From the NCBI GenBank assembly GCA_946647055.1, contig CAMPCT010000147.1:1-5642 (forward strand): a stretch of DNA of 5,642 bases, written 5' to 3'. Source of the DNA: an uncultured Atopobium sp. (lineage in GTDB: Bacteria > Actinomycetota > Coriobacteriia > Coriobacteriales > Atopobiaceae). The position numbers were made by a program, and so were the translations under genes. The notes below the pieces were generated by a model. That model searched no databases. It was not told where the DNA came from and saw nothing but the letters and a program-made list of their open reading frames with translations. Positions within the stretch are counted from its first letter, which is position 1, and every line of letters starts with the position of its first letter. This document shows positions 1 through 5,642 of the stretch, piece by piece.

Positions 1-1103
1 AGCAGGCCCTGCCCACCGCCATGCAGCGGGTGGACGTGGTGAGCAACGTCAACACGGCGACCAACATCCTGCTCAACCTGGCCCAGGTGGCTGTCGTGGT
101 CCTGCTGCGCAGCTACTACGCCTACCTCTTCCTCATTCCCGCGTGCACCATCGTGAACAACCTCCTCATGTCGCATTACGTCGACAAGACCTACCCGGAC
201 CTACGGCCCGAGGGCACCATCTCCACCGAGCTTCGGGCCTCCATCCGCAAGCGCGTTGCCGGCCTTACCATCCAGCGCGTCTGCGCGACCACCCGCAACG
301 CCCTCGACCACGTGTTCCTCTCGGCCTTCATCGGCCTCACCGTCACGGCCATCTACGACAACTACCTCCTCATCCTCACCGCCGTCACGAGCATCCTGGG
401 AGTCGTCTCGACGGCGATCCTGCCCACGGTGGGCAACAGCATCGTCACGGACTCCACCGAGAAGAACTACGGGGACATGCGCTCCATGAACTTCGTGTAC
501 ATGATGGGCTCCGGCTGGTGCGCCGCCTGCATGCTCTGCCTCTACCAGCCCTTCATGGCGCTCTGGGCCGGGCCCGAGAACACGTTTGGCATGGTCGTGG
601 TGGTCCTGCTGGTGCTCTACTTCTACGGGCTCAAGCTGGGCGACATCATCTCACTGTACGCGAGCGGCTCGGGACTCTGGTGGGAGATGCGCTGGCGCGC
701 CATTGCCGAGTCGGTGGCCAACGTGGTGCTCAACTTTGTCTTCCTGCAGATCTGGGGTGTGGCCGGCGTGGTGGCGGCGACGCTGGTGTCACTGCTGATC
801 TTCAACTTTGGCCTGGCCACGAGCATCATCTTCAAGTACTACTTCAAGAACGACAAGATGGGTGAGTACTTCCTCGACCAGCTCCGCTACTTCCTCGTGA
901 CGGTGGTCGTCTGCGCGGCGGCATACCTCGTGTGCTCGTTTGTGCCCGACGGCGGCCTCGTCTGGCTGCTGGTGAAGGGCATCGTGTGCACGCTGGTCTC
1001 GGTCGTGCTCTACGTCGTCATCTACCATGCGAACCCCCAGTTCAAGAAGACCATGGCGTGGGCGTGGGGCATCCTGCGCCCCCAGGCGCGAAAGGCCGGG
1101 TGA
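1..1103 (+). CDS. Polysaccharide/teichoic acid repeat-unit flippase (Wzx/TacF-like), 5'-truncated by window edge
   Basis: This is the C-terminal part of a polytopic membrane protein that probably flips lipid-linked oligosaccharide across the cytoplasmic membrane. The frame is open from base 3 (QALPTA precedes the ATG at 21), and that ATG falls inside a membrane-domain sequence with no ribosome binding site visible, so the true start lies before the window. The 366 visible residues would be roughly the last three quarters of a family member of about 480-520 residues. Hydrophobic segments recur along the whole chain, for example around bases 69-110, 117-167, 300-430, 490-560, 590-640, 720-830, 890-945 and 960-1025, separated by short loops; the protein ends in a basic cytoplasmic tail (RPQARKAG). 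This pattern fits the MVF/PST superfamily of flippases; no single catalytic motif proves it. The next gene starts 4 nt after its stop. The adjacent glycosyltransferases and LicD support export of a decorated repeat unit, as TacF does in pneumococcus. Substrate unknown. Confidence 0.8.
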   Translation, partial: QALPTAMQRVDVVSNVNTATNILLNLAQVAVVVLLRSYYAYLFLIPACTIVNNLLMSHYVDKTYPDLRPEGTISTELRASIRKRVAGLTIQRVCATTRNALDHVFLSAFIGLTVTAIYDNYLLILTAVTSILGVVSTAILPTVGNSIVTDSTEKNYGDMRSMNFVYMMGSGWCAACMLCLYQPFMALWAGPENTFGMVVVVLLVLYFYGLKLGDIISLYASGSGLWWEMRWRAIAESVANVVLNFVFLQIWGVAGVVAATLVSLLIFNFGLATSIIFKYYFKNDKMGEYFLDQLRYFLVTVVVCAAAYLVCSFVPDGGLVWLLVKGIVCTLVSVVLYVVIYHANPQFKKTMAWAWGILRPQARKAG

Positions 1104-1107
1104 CGCC

Positions 1108-2034
1108 ATGCCCAGGGTCTCCGTGCTCATGTCCATCTACCAGCCCAACGAGCGCTACCTTGCCGAGCAGCTCCAGACGATTGACGCCCAGGACTTCGAG
1201 GACATGGAGGTCGTGGTCTACGACGACTGCCCCGACGACGCCTCCTGGGAGGAGTTCTGCCGCAGCCACTGCGTGCGCCATCCCCTTCGCTACGAGAAGG
1301 CTGAGATAAACCGTGGATACATCAAGGCGTTCGAGCACCTGGTGGGGCTTGCCGAGGGTGACCTCATCGCCCTGTCCGACCAGGACGACCGTTGGCTGCC
1401 CGGACGCATCGAGCGCGGGGTTGCCCTGCTCGACGCGGGGAACATGCTCGTGAGCTGCGACTATCAGGTCATCGACGCCGACGGTCGCGTCGTCGTGGAG
1501 AGCTGGCGTGCCGCGCATCCCAAGGACGACAGCGTCTCCTGGCACACGGGCGACCACATCACCCCCTTTGCGGCCTTCACCTGCTATTCGTTGGGCATGG
1601 CCACCATGCTGCGCGCCGACGTCGCCCGCGCCCTCGCGCCGTTCCCCACCTGCACGGGGCACGACAAGTGGCTTGCCCTGGGAGCCAGCGCCATGGGTCC
1701 CTGCGCCAACGTCGAGGAGCCCCTCGTGCAGTACCGCCAGCACGGTGGAAACCAGACGGGGGTGCTGCATGGGGTCTCGTGCAAGGCGGACTGGTACCGC
1801 GAGCGCACGCAGTATGCCTACGAGCTGGTCGAGGAGTTTGGCCGTCGCTTCCCAGACCACCCCGACCTCGCGGGCATGCGCGCCTTTGCCAAGGCACGCC
1901 TCGACGGCAGCGTGCGGGGCATCTGGAGGGGACGCTCGTTGGCCCCGCAGGTCGCGCTGTTCGAGGTCGGCCTGCACTTCCTTCCCGACCCGGTGTTTCG
2001 TCTCCTGTTGAGGCTCTGGAGGAGAGGCGCATGA
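1108..2034 (+). CDS. Family 2 glycosyltransferase
   Basis: A 308-residue GT-A fold glycosyltransferase that would transfer a sugar from a nucleotide donor to a lipid-linked acceptor at the cytoplasmic face. The N-terminus PRVSVLMSIYQP is the typical first beta strand. VVYDDCPDD (about 36-44) is the nucleotide-binding strand. NRGYIKAF precedes the metal-binding motif S90-D-Q-D-D-R-W96, a DQDDxW form common in rhamnosyl- and related capsule or O-antigen transferases. H185-D-K-W and Y209-R-Q-H-G-G-N215 occupy the acceptor/catalytic region. The last 90 residues are helical and end in a hydrophobic then arginine-rich stretch (FRLLLRLWRRGA) that may sit on the membrane. The start at 1108 is chosen because the fold begins immediately after it; an in-frame ATG at 1027 would add 27 arginine/proline-rich residues lying inside the flippase gene. 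No strong Shine-Dalgarno is seen, so translation is probably coupled to the flippase stop 4 nt upstream. Donor and acceptor cannot be told from sequence. Confidence 0.9.
   Translation: MPRVSVLMSIYQPNERYLAEQLQTIDAQDFEDMEVVVYDDCPDDASWEEFCRSHCVRHPLRYEKAEINRGYIKAFEHLVGLAEGDLIALSDQDDRWLPGRIERGVALLDAGNMLVSCDYQVIDADGRVVVESWRAAHPKDDSVSWHTGDHITPFAAFTCYSLGMATMLRADVARALAPFPTCTGHDKWLALGASAMGPCANVEEPLVQYRQHGGNQTGVLHGVSCKADWYRERTQYAYELVEEFGRRFPDHPDLAGMRAFAKARLDGSVRGIWRGRSLAPQVALFEVGLHFLPDPVFRLLLRLWRRGA
2018..2024 (+). promoter_or_regulatory. Ribosome binding site for the GT4 gene
   Basis: GGAGGAG lies 6 nt before the ATG at 2031, inside the end of the preceding glycosyltransferase gene. It fixes the start of the GT4 gene at 2031 even though the same frame stays open for 213 codons further upstream, to 1392. 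Confidence 0.8.
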
Positions 2035-3224
2035 GCCAGAACGCACCCGTGCGCGACATCGTCCTGTTCTCGGCGCGCTACCTGCCCAACGTGGGCGGAG
2101 TCGAGTTCTTCACCGCAAACCTCGGCACCCAGCTCGCGACCATGGGGCATGACGTCCTCGTGGTCACGACCGAGCCCGGAGACGACGTGGCCGCTGACGC
2201 GCGCAAGCCGGTGGGGGATGGGTCGACCGAGGTCTTCCGCCTGAACCAGCGGGGGCCTGCGCGCGCCCCGTTCGTCGTGCATGACGGGCGCTATCGCGAG
2301 CTGTGCGGACGCATCGAGGGGATGGGACCCTTCCATGCCCTCATCAACACGCGCTTCTACGACCTCTCGCGCATCGCCGCTCGGCTGTGCCGCGGCCAAG
2401 GCGTGCGACCGGTCCTGATCGACCACGGGACGGGCTACATCCAGTTCCCCAGCAGGCTGCTCTCCCTTGCCTCCAAGATGGCCGAGCATGCCATCACGGC
2501 CAACCTCAAGCGCTATCCCATCGACTACTACGGCGTGTCGCGGGACGCCTCGCGGTGGCTGGGGACCTTTGGCATCAGCTCCTGCGGCGAGATCCACAAC
2601 GCGCTCGACGCGGACGCCTTCGTGGGCAAGGGCAGCGGTAGGGACCTCAGGGCGGAGCTCGGCATCCCAGACGAGACCCTCTGCGTCGCCTATGCCGCGC
2701 GCCTGCTGCCCGAAAAGGGCGCCGACACCGTGCTCGAGGCGGCCCGGGAGCTCGTGGACGACCGGCGCTTCCACTTCCTCGTTGCCGGGCGCGGGCCCAT
2801 GGCCGAGACGGTTGCCGCTGCTGGCGAGGAGCTGCCCAACCTGAGCTACGTGGGCGTGCTCGACCATGCGGACCTGGCGGCGATGCTCCTTCAAAGCGAC
2901 GTGTTCTGCCTGCCGACGCGCTACAGCGAGGGACTGCCCACCTCGCTTCTGGAGGCGGCTGCCTGCGGCTGCGCCCTCGTTGCCTCGCATGCGGGAGGCG
3001 TCGACGAGATCATTGCCACGCCCGACCAGGGCATCATTCTCGATGAGCCCACGGCAGGGGACGTGGTCGGCGCACTGCTCCGCCTCGCCGACGACAGGCC
3101 GCTCCTCGACGCGCTCAAGCACGGCGCGCACGAGCGGGTCTGCGACCGCTTCACGTGGCAGGCGACCGCGGACGAGGTCATGGCGGCGTTCGAGCGTGCC
3201 GCGAGCGCGGCACGACAGGCGTGA
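2031..3224 (+). CDS. GT4-type (GT-B fold) glycosyltransferase
   Basis: A 397-residue retaining glycosyltransferase of the GT1/GT4 group, likely adding a second sugar to the repeat unit in the cytoplasm. The N-terminal Rossmann domain opens with YLPNVGGVEFF, the glycine-rich acceptor-side loop usual in this family, followed by LATMGHDVLVVTT. The C-terminal donor domain starts near residue 220 with YAARLLPEKGAD, where R224 and K229 match the residues that bind the donor phosphates. The family E-x7-E signature is present as E300-GLPTSLL-E308, in the context PTRYSEGLPTS...LEAAACG, followed by VASHAGGVDEII. Length is normal and no domain is missing. The start overlaps the stop of the family 2 gene by 4 nt (ATGA), a sign of translational coupling. 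The upstream in-frame extension to 1392 runs through the preceding gene and is a high-GC artefact. Sugar specificity is not readable. Confidence 0.93.
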   Translation: MSQNAPVRDIVLFSARYLPNVGGVEFFTANLGTQLATMGHDVLVVTTEPGDDVAADARKPVGDGSTEVFRLNQRGPARAPFVVHDGRYRELCGRIEGMGPFHALINTRFYDLSRIAARLCRGQGVRPVLIDHGTGYIQFPSRLLSLASKMAEHAITANLKRYPIDYYGVSRDASRWLGTFGISSCGEIHNALDADAFVGKGSGRDLRAELGIPDETLCVAYAARLLPEKGADTVLEAARELVDDRRFHFLVAGRGPMAETVAAAGEELPNLSYVGVLDHADLAAMLLQSDVFCLPTRYSEGLPTSLLEAAACGCALVASHAGGVDEIIATPDQGIILDEPTAGDVVGALLRLADDRPLLDALKHGAHERVCDRFTWQATADEVMAAFERAASAARQA

Positions 3225-3232
3225 CATGGGGT

Positions 3233-3240
3233 GAGGGGAG
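3233..3240 (+). promoter_or_regulatory. Ribosome binding site for the licD-like gene
   Basis: GAGGGGAG sits 3 nt before the ATG at 3244, a rather short spacing. A TGA in the same frame at 3232-3234 closes the short upstream ATG at 3226, so 3244 is the only ATG start available. Confidence 0.55.
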
Positions 3241-3243
3241 ACC

Positions 3244-4095
3244 ATGCTCGACAAGTATCCGGATGACGTCCTGCGGCGACTTCAGGAGGAGGAGCTTGAG
3301 ATCCTCCTCGTCATAGACGATCTCTGCGCACGGCACGGCCTCACCTACTTCATTGAGGGAGGCACCCTGCTGGGGGCCGTGCGACATGGCGGCTTCATAC
3401 CATGGGACGACGACGTCGACGTGGGGCTGCCTCATGAGGACTACCTGAGGTTCCTCGAGGTGGCGGAGCACGACCTGCCCGCGGGCTACGAGCTCTGCAC
3501 GCCAACCAACACGGTGGGCTACACGGCCACATGGGCGAAGGTCGTCAAGTCGGGCACCCGCTTCATCGATACCCCGGCTCGCGAGTCGGGCTACGACCAG
3601 GGCATCTTTGCTGACGTGTTCGACTTCAGGCAGCTCGACAGGAACCCGGCGGTGCGCAGGCGACAGGTCAAGGGGTCGGTATTCTGGCAGCGGATGTCAT
3701 ACCTCAAGGGCATCGCGCACCCCCACATTCCCCGCAACGTACCCCTCAAGCCGCTGGTCAAGCTTGCCTTGGGGGCAGGGCACCAGATCATCTCGCGCCT
3801 CGTATCGCAGGAGACGATCCTCAGGGAGTTTGACAAGGCGTGGCGTCCCGAGGACCCGGACGAGCTGTGGATCGAGGCGGCCTATGCCTACAACGACCCC
3901 ATGTCGACCGACACGCTGTTCCCACCACGCCCGATCGAGTTCTGCGGGAAGACGGTCATGGGGCCAAACCGCCCCGACGAGTACCTGACCGCCACCTATG
4001 GCGACTACCTGCGGATACCGCCCGAGGACGAGCGACACAGCCACACCCCGGACATCCTCGACTTTGGTGACGGCGTCAACGTCATGGAGGGCTGA
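3244..4095 (+). CDS. licD: LicD-family phosphotransferase (probable phosphocholine transfer to glycan)
   Basis: A 283-residue cytoplasmic member of the LicD/fukutin-related family, which transfers a phospho-alcohol (phosphocholine in the best-known bacterial cases) from a CDP carrier to a sugar hydroxyl. The core signature is near the N-terminus: HGLTYFIEGGTLLGAVRHGG, then F51-I-P-W-D-D-D-V-D59 and G61-L-P-H-E-D-Y. The aspartates of WDDDVD are the metal-binding and catalytic residues of this nucleotidyltransferase-like fold. A second family element, I121-F-A-D-V-F-D127, follows. The C-terminal block is also typical: L225-F-P-P, then I231-E-F near P241...D245-E-Y-L, Y252-G-D-Y and PPEDER with H265 and H267. 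Nothing essential appears missing. It lies 19 nt after the GT4 gene and just before a gene with the matching choline-kinase and cytidylyltransferase domains, which makes phosphocholine the best guess. Phosphoethanolamine, phosphoglycerol or phosphoribitol cannot be excluded, because family members differ in donor. Confidence 0.93.
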   Translation: MLDKYPDDVLRRLQEEELEILLVIDDLCARHGLTYFIEGGTLLGAVRHGGFIPWDDDVDVGLPHEDYLRFLEVAEHDLPAGYELCTPTNTVGYTATWAKVVKSGTRFIDTPARESGYDQGIFADVFDFRQLDRNPAVRRRQVKGSVFWQRMSYLKGIAHPHIPRNVPLKPLVKLALGAGHQIISRLVSQETILREFDKAWRPEDPDELWIEAAYAYNDPMSTDTLFPPRPIEFCGKTVMGPNRPDEYLTATYGDYLRIPPEDERHSHTPDILDFGDGVNVMEG

Positions 4096-4164
4096 CCTCG
4101 CCCTGTCATGGGGGTGTGAAGGAAGCGTTACCCGGGAAGCACGGGTCCGGCAAAAGGGCTATCA

Positions 4165-4191
4165 TCTCCTTTGTTCATAAAACAAAGGAGA
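4165..4191 (+). promoter_or_regulatory. Perfect 11-bp inverted repeat, possible operator or RNA hairpin over the RBS
   Basis: The left arm TCTCCTTTGTT (4165-4175) and right arm AACAAAGGAGA (4181-4191) are exact reverse complements separated by the 5-nt spacer CATAA. The right arm includes the ribosome binding site of the gene starting at 4201. As DNA it could be an operator for a dimeric winged-helix protein, possibly the one encoded by that same gene. As RNA it would form an 11-bp stem that hides the ribosome binding site. The absence of a following T-run argues against a terminator. If transcription began about 7 nt after the TATCAT box at 4160-4165, the left arm would be mostly missing from the RNA, favouring the operator reading. 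Confidence 0.6.
4184..4190 (+). promoter_or_regulatory. Ribosome binding site for the licCA-like gene
   Basis: AAAGGAG lies 10 nt before the ATG at 4201, slightly long but acceptable, and is entirely inside the right arm of the inverted repeat at 4165-4191. It supports ATG 4201 as the start; the next in-frame stop upstream is TGA at 4117 and no other ATG lies between. Confidence 0.7.
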
Positions 4192-4200
4192 GACGCATTC

Positions 4201-5642
4201 ATGAACACCATTGAGCTGGAAGTCCTGAACACGCTCCTCGATACCCACCCCCTCTCGCAGCGCGCCATCTCCGAGGCGACCGGACGTTCCCTGGGAAACG
4301 TAAACAAGGCGGTCCGCGGTCTCGTCGACGGCGGGTACCTCGATGCCGACCACACGCCCACCCAGAGGGCGGCCGACTTCATGGCCGCACGCGCCCCGCG
4401 CAATGCCGTCATCCTGGCGGCGGGTGTTGGGATGAGGATGGCCCCCATCAACCTCACGCAGCCCAAGGGCATGATGGAGGTGCACGGCGAGCCGCTGGTC
4501 GAGCGACTCGTGCGCCAGCTCAGGGAGGCGGGGGTCGACGACATCACGATCATCGTCGGCTTCATGAAGGAGCGCTTCGACTACCTCATCGACGAGTATG
4601 GCGTGAGACTCGTCGTCAACCGGGAGTATGCGACGAAGAACAACCTCCACTCGCTTGGCCTGGTGGCGGAGCGCCTCTCCAACACCTATGTCGTGCCCAG
4701 CGACATATGGTGTGCGCACAACCCCTTTGCCCGTCACGAGCCGTACTCCTGGTACATGGTGTCCGAGGCCACGGACGAGGACAGCACCGTCCGCATCGCC
4801 CGCACGGGCGAGCTCGTCCGCACCCGCGAGGGCTCTGACGGGAACTACATGATGGGCATCGCGTACCTGCTCGAGGAGGACGCCCTCCCGCTCAGGGATC
4901 GCATGGCGAATATGATGAAAAGCCCCGCGCACGATGACTCCTTCTGGGAGGACGCACTCTTCGCGGGTGGCGCAAGGAGGGTGATGGCACGTCTGGTCAG
5001 CTCGTCCGAGGTGGTCGAGATCAACACCTACGAGCAGCTGCGCGACCTTGACGAGGGCTCCGCCCAGCTCAAGTCGGACGCCATCGAGACGATTGCCCGG
5101 GCACTCGACATCGCGCCGGCGGAGGTCACGGACATCACGGTGCTCAAGAAGGGCATGACCAACCGCTCGTTCCTCTTCGTGGCGCGCGGCCAGCGCTACA
5201 TCATGCGCATCCCGGGGGAGGGGACGGACCAGCTCATCGAGCGCGAGCAGGAGGCCGCCGCCTACCGCGCCATAGCGGGGCTGGGTCTGTGCGACGACCC
5301 CGTCTACATCAACCCAAAGAACGGCTTCAAGATCACCCGCTACCTCACGGGGGTGCGCAACTGCGACCCCGAGAGCATCAATGACCTGCGGCGTTGCATG
5401 GCACGGCTGCGGGAGTTCCACGGCATGGGACTCTCCGTCCCGCACACCTTCGACATCTTCGAGCGCATCGACTTCTACGAGTCCCTCTGGGGCGCGAACA
5501 AGAGCGAGTACCGCGACTACGAGAGCACCAAGCAGGGCGTCCTCTCCCTGCGGGACTTTGTCGAGGCACAGCCCCATGAATGGTGCCTGACCCACATCGA
5601 CGCCGTCCCCGACAACTTCCTCTTCTGCGCCGACGGCCAGGG
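4201..5642 (+). CDS. wHTH-LicC-LicA fusion: CTP:phosphocholine cytidylyltransferase/choline kinase with DNA-binding domain (3'-truncated by window edge)
   Basis: An open frame runs 480 codons to the window end without a stop. Residues 5-60 form a winged helix-turn-helix of MarR-like type (LNTLLDTHPLSQRAISEATG, then GNVNKAVRGLVDGGYL). Residues 68-290 are a LicC-like nucleotidyltransferase: AVILAAG with G75, G77, R79, then P88-K89; N147-N148 ahead of HSL; D168 in VPSD, the likely metal ligand; and EINTYEQLRDLD at 274-285. From about 310 a LicA/choline-kinase-like domain follows: KKGMTNRSF at 317-324, YIMRIPGEGT, IEREQE at 346-351, and the catalytic loop H465-I-D-A-V-P-D-N472, matching the HxDxxxxN Brenner motif. 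The second metal-binding aspartate and C-lobe lie beyond the window; related proteins are around 600 residues. The two enzyme domains would make CDP-choline from choline, ATP and CTP for the adjacent LicD protein. Fused LicCA enzymes are known, for example in Treponema denticola; choline itself is inferred here. The helix-turn-helix suggests regulation, perhaps of its own gene. Confidence 0.88.
   Translation, partial: MNTIELEVLNTLLDTHPLSQRAISEATGRSLGNVNKAVRGLVDGGYLDADHTPTQRAADFMAARAPRNAVILAAGVGMRMAPINLTQPKGMMEVHGEPLVERLVRQLREAGVDDITIIVGFMKERFDYLIDEYGVRLVVNREYATKNNLHSLGLVAERLSNTYVVPSDIWCAHNPFARHEPYSWYMVSEATDEDSTVRIARTGELVRTREGSDGNYMMGIAYLLEEDALPLRDRMANMMKSPAHDDSFWEDALFAGGARRVMARLVSSSEVVEINTYEQLRDLDEGSAQLKSDAIETIARALDIAPAEVTDITVLKKGMTNRSFLFVARGQRYIMRIPGEGTDQLIEREQEAAAYRAIAGLGLCDDPVYINPKNGFKITRYLTGVRNCDPESINDLRRCMARLREFHGMGLSVPHTFDIFERIDFYESLWGANKSEYRDYESTKQGVLSLRDFVEAQPHEWCLTHIDAVPDNFLFCADGQ

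Larger units (their letters stand above)
4096..4200 (+). other. Intergenic leader of the licCA-like gene with AT-rich patch
   Basis: This 105-nt gap is the only non-coding stretch of any size in the window. Its first half is GC-rich and holds a small imperfect hairpin (ACCCG at 4130-4134 with CGGGT at 4142-4146) with no T-run after it, so it is not a convincing terminator. From about 4152 to 4190 the composition becomes AT-rich, in sharp contrast to the surroundings. It contains a TATCAT box at 4160-4165, five of six matches to a sigma-70 -10 element, but no good -35 at 16-18 nt upstream. A separate promoter for the last gene is therefore plausible but unproven. Confidence 0.4.

Noticed and set aside
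21..23. ATG at 21 as the true start of the flippase
   Set aside because: The frame is open upstream to the window edge, the protein would lack an N-terminal quarter, and no ribosome binding site precedes it.
143..865. A 240-codon + strand frame inside the flippase gene
   Set aside because: Its product is a histidine/arginine/proline-rich shadow translation of the flippase, which in its own frame shows clear membrane helices.
1027..1107. Earlier ATG start for the family 2 glycosyltransferase
   Set aside because: The added 27 residues are arginine/proline-rich and overlap the flippase; the enzyme fold starts directly at 1108.
1392..2030. In-frame upstream extension of the GT4 gene by 213 codons
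   Set aside because: It overlaps the family 2 glycosyltransferase in another frame, is rich in A/R/H/P, and the ribosome binding site at 2018-2024 and the family N-terminus both point to 2031.
1818..3254. A 478-codon open frame on the minus strand opposite the GT4 gene
   Set aside because: Same reasoning: low-information composition and no motifs, while the + strand encodes a full GT4 enzyme with intact signature residues.
4130..4146. Hairpin after licD as a Rho-independent terminator
   Set aside because: The stem is only 5 bp with a 7-nt loop and is followed by CCGGCAAAAGGG, with no T-run.
4162..5595. A 477-codon open frame on the minus strand opposite the licCA-like gene
   Set aside because: Its protein is rich in H, R, V, D and E with no recognisable domain and mirrors the codons of a clearly conserved gene on the + strand. 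Long antisense frames are expected in high-GC coding DNA.

Overview
The window is a compact, high-GC stretch with five genes on the + strand and no RNA genes, mobile elements or CRISPR. It looks like part of a cell-surface polysaccharide (or teichoic-acid-like) locus that adds phosphocholine or a similar phospho-alcohol. The base composition and strong G/C preference at third codon positions, together with low-GC-Gram-positive-style lic genes, suggest a host-associated actinobacterium, most likely class Coriobacteriia (Olsenella, Collinsella or Atopobium relatives). That assignment is inference from style, not from a marker gene.

Layout. At 1-1103 is the 3' part of a multi-pass flippase of the Wzx/TacF type; its start lies before the window. 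A family 2 glycosyltransferase (1108-2034) follows after 4 nt. A GT4-type glycosyltransferase (2031-3224) overlaps that gene by the ATGA arrangement. A LicD-family phosphotransferase (3244-4095) follows after 19 nt. These four genes are packed tightly enough to be one transcription unit whose promoter lies upstream. A 105-nt gap (4096-4200) contains an unusually AT-rich patch and a perfect 11-bp inverted repeat that covers the ribosome binding site of the fifth gene. The fifth gene (4201 to beyond the window end) is a three-domain protein: an N-terminal winged helix-turn-helix, a LicC-like nucleotidyltransferase and a LicA-like choline kinase. It is cut off just after the kinase catalytic loop.

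How the genes fit together. The kinase domain would phosphorylate choline (or a related alcohol), and the nucleotidyltransferase domain would activate it to the CDP form. LicD would transfer the phospho-alcohol to a sugar of the repeat unit built by the two glycosyltransferases, and the flippase would export the lipid-linked unit. This parallels the pneumococcal lic1/lic2 (tacF-licD) logic, but choline kinase and cytidylyltransferase are fused and joined to a DNA-binding domain. No choline transporter (LicB) is visible, so the substrate is inferred. The most interesting point is the pairing of the DNA-binding domain with a palindrome at its own gene's start, which suggests a self-regulating activation enzyme.
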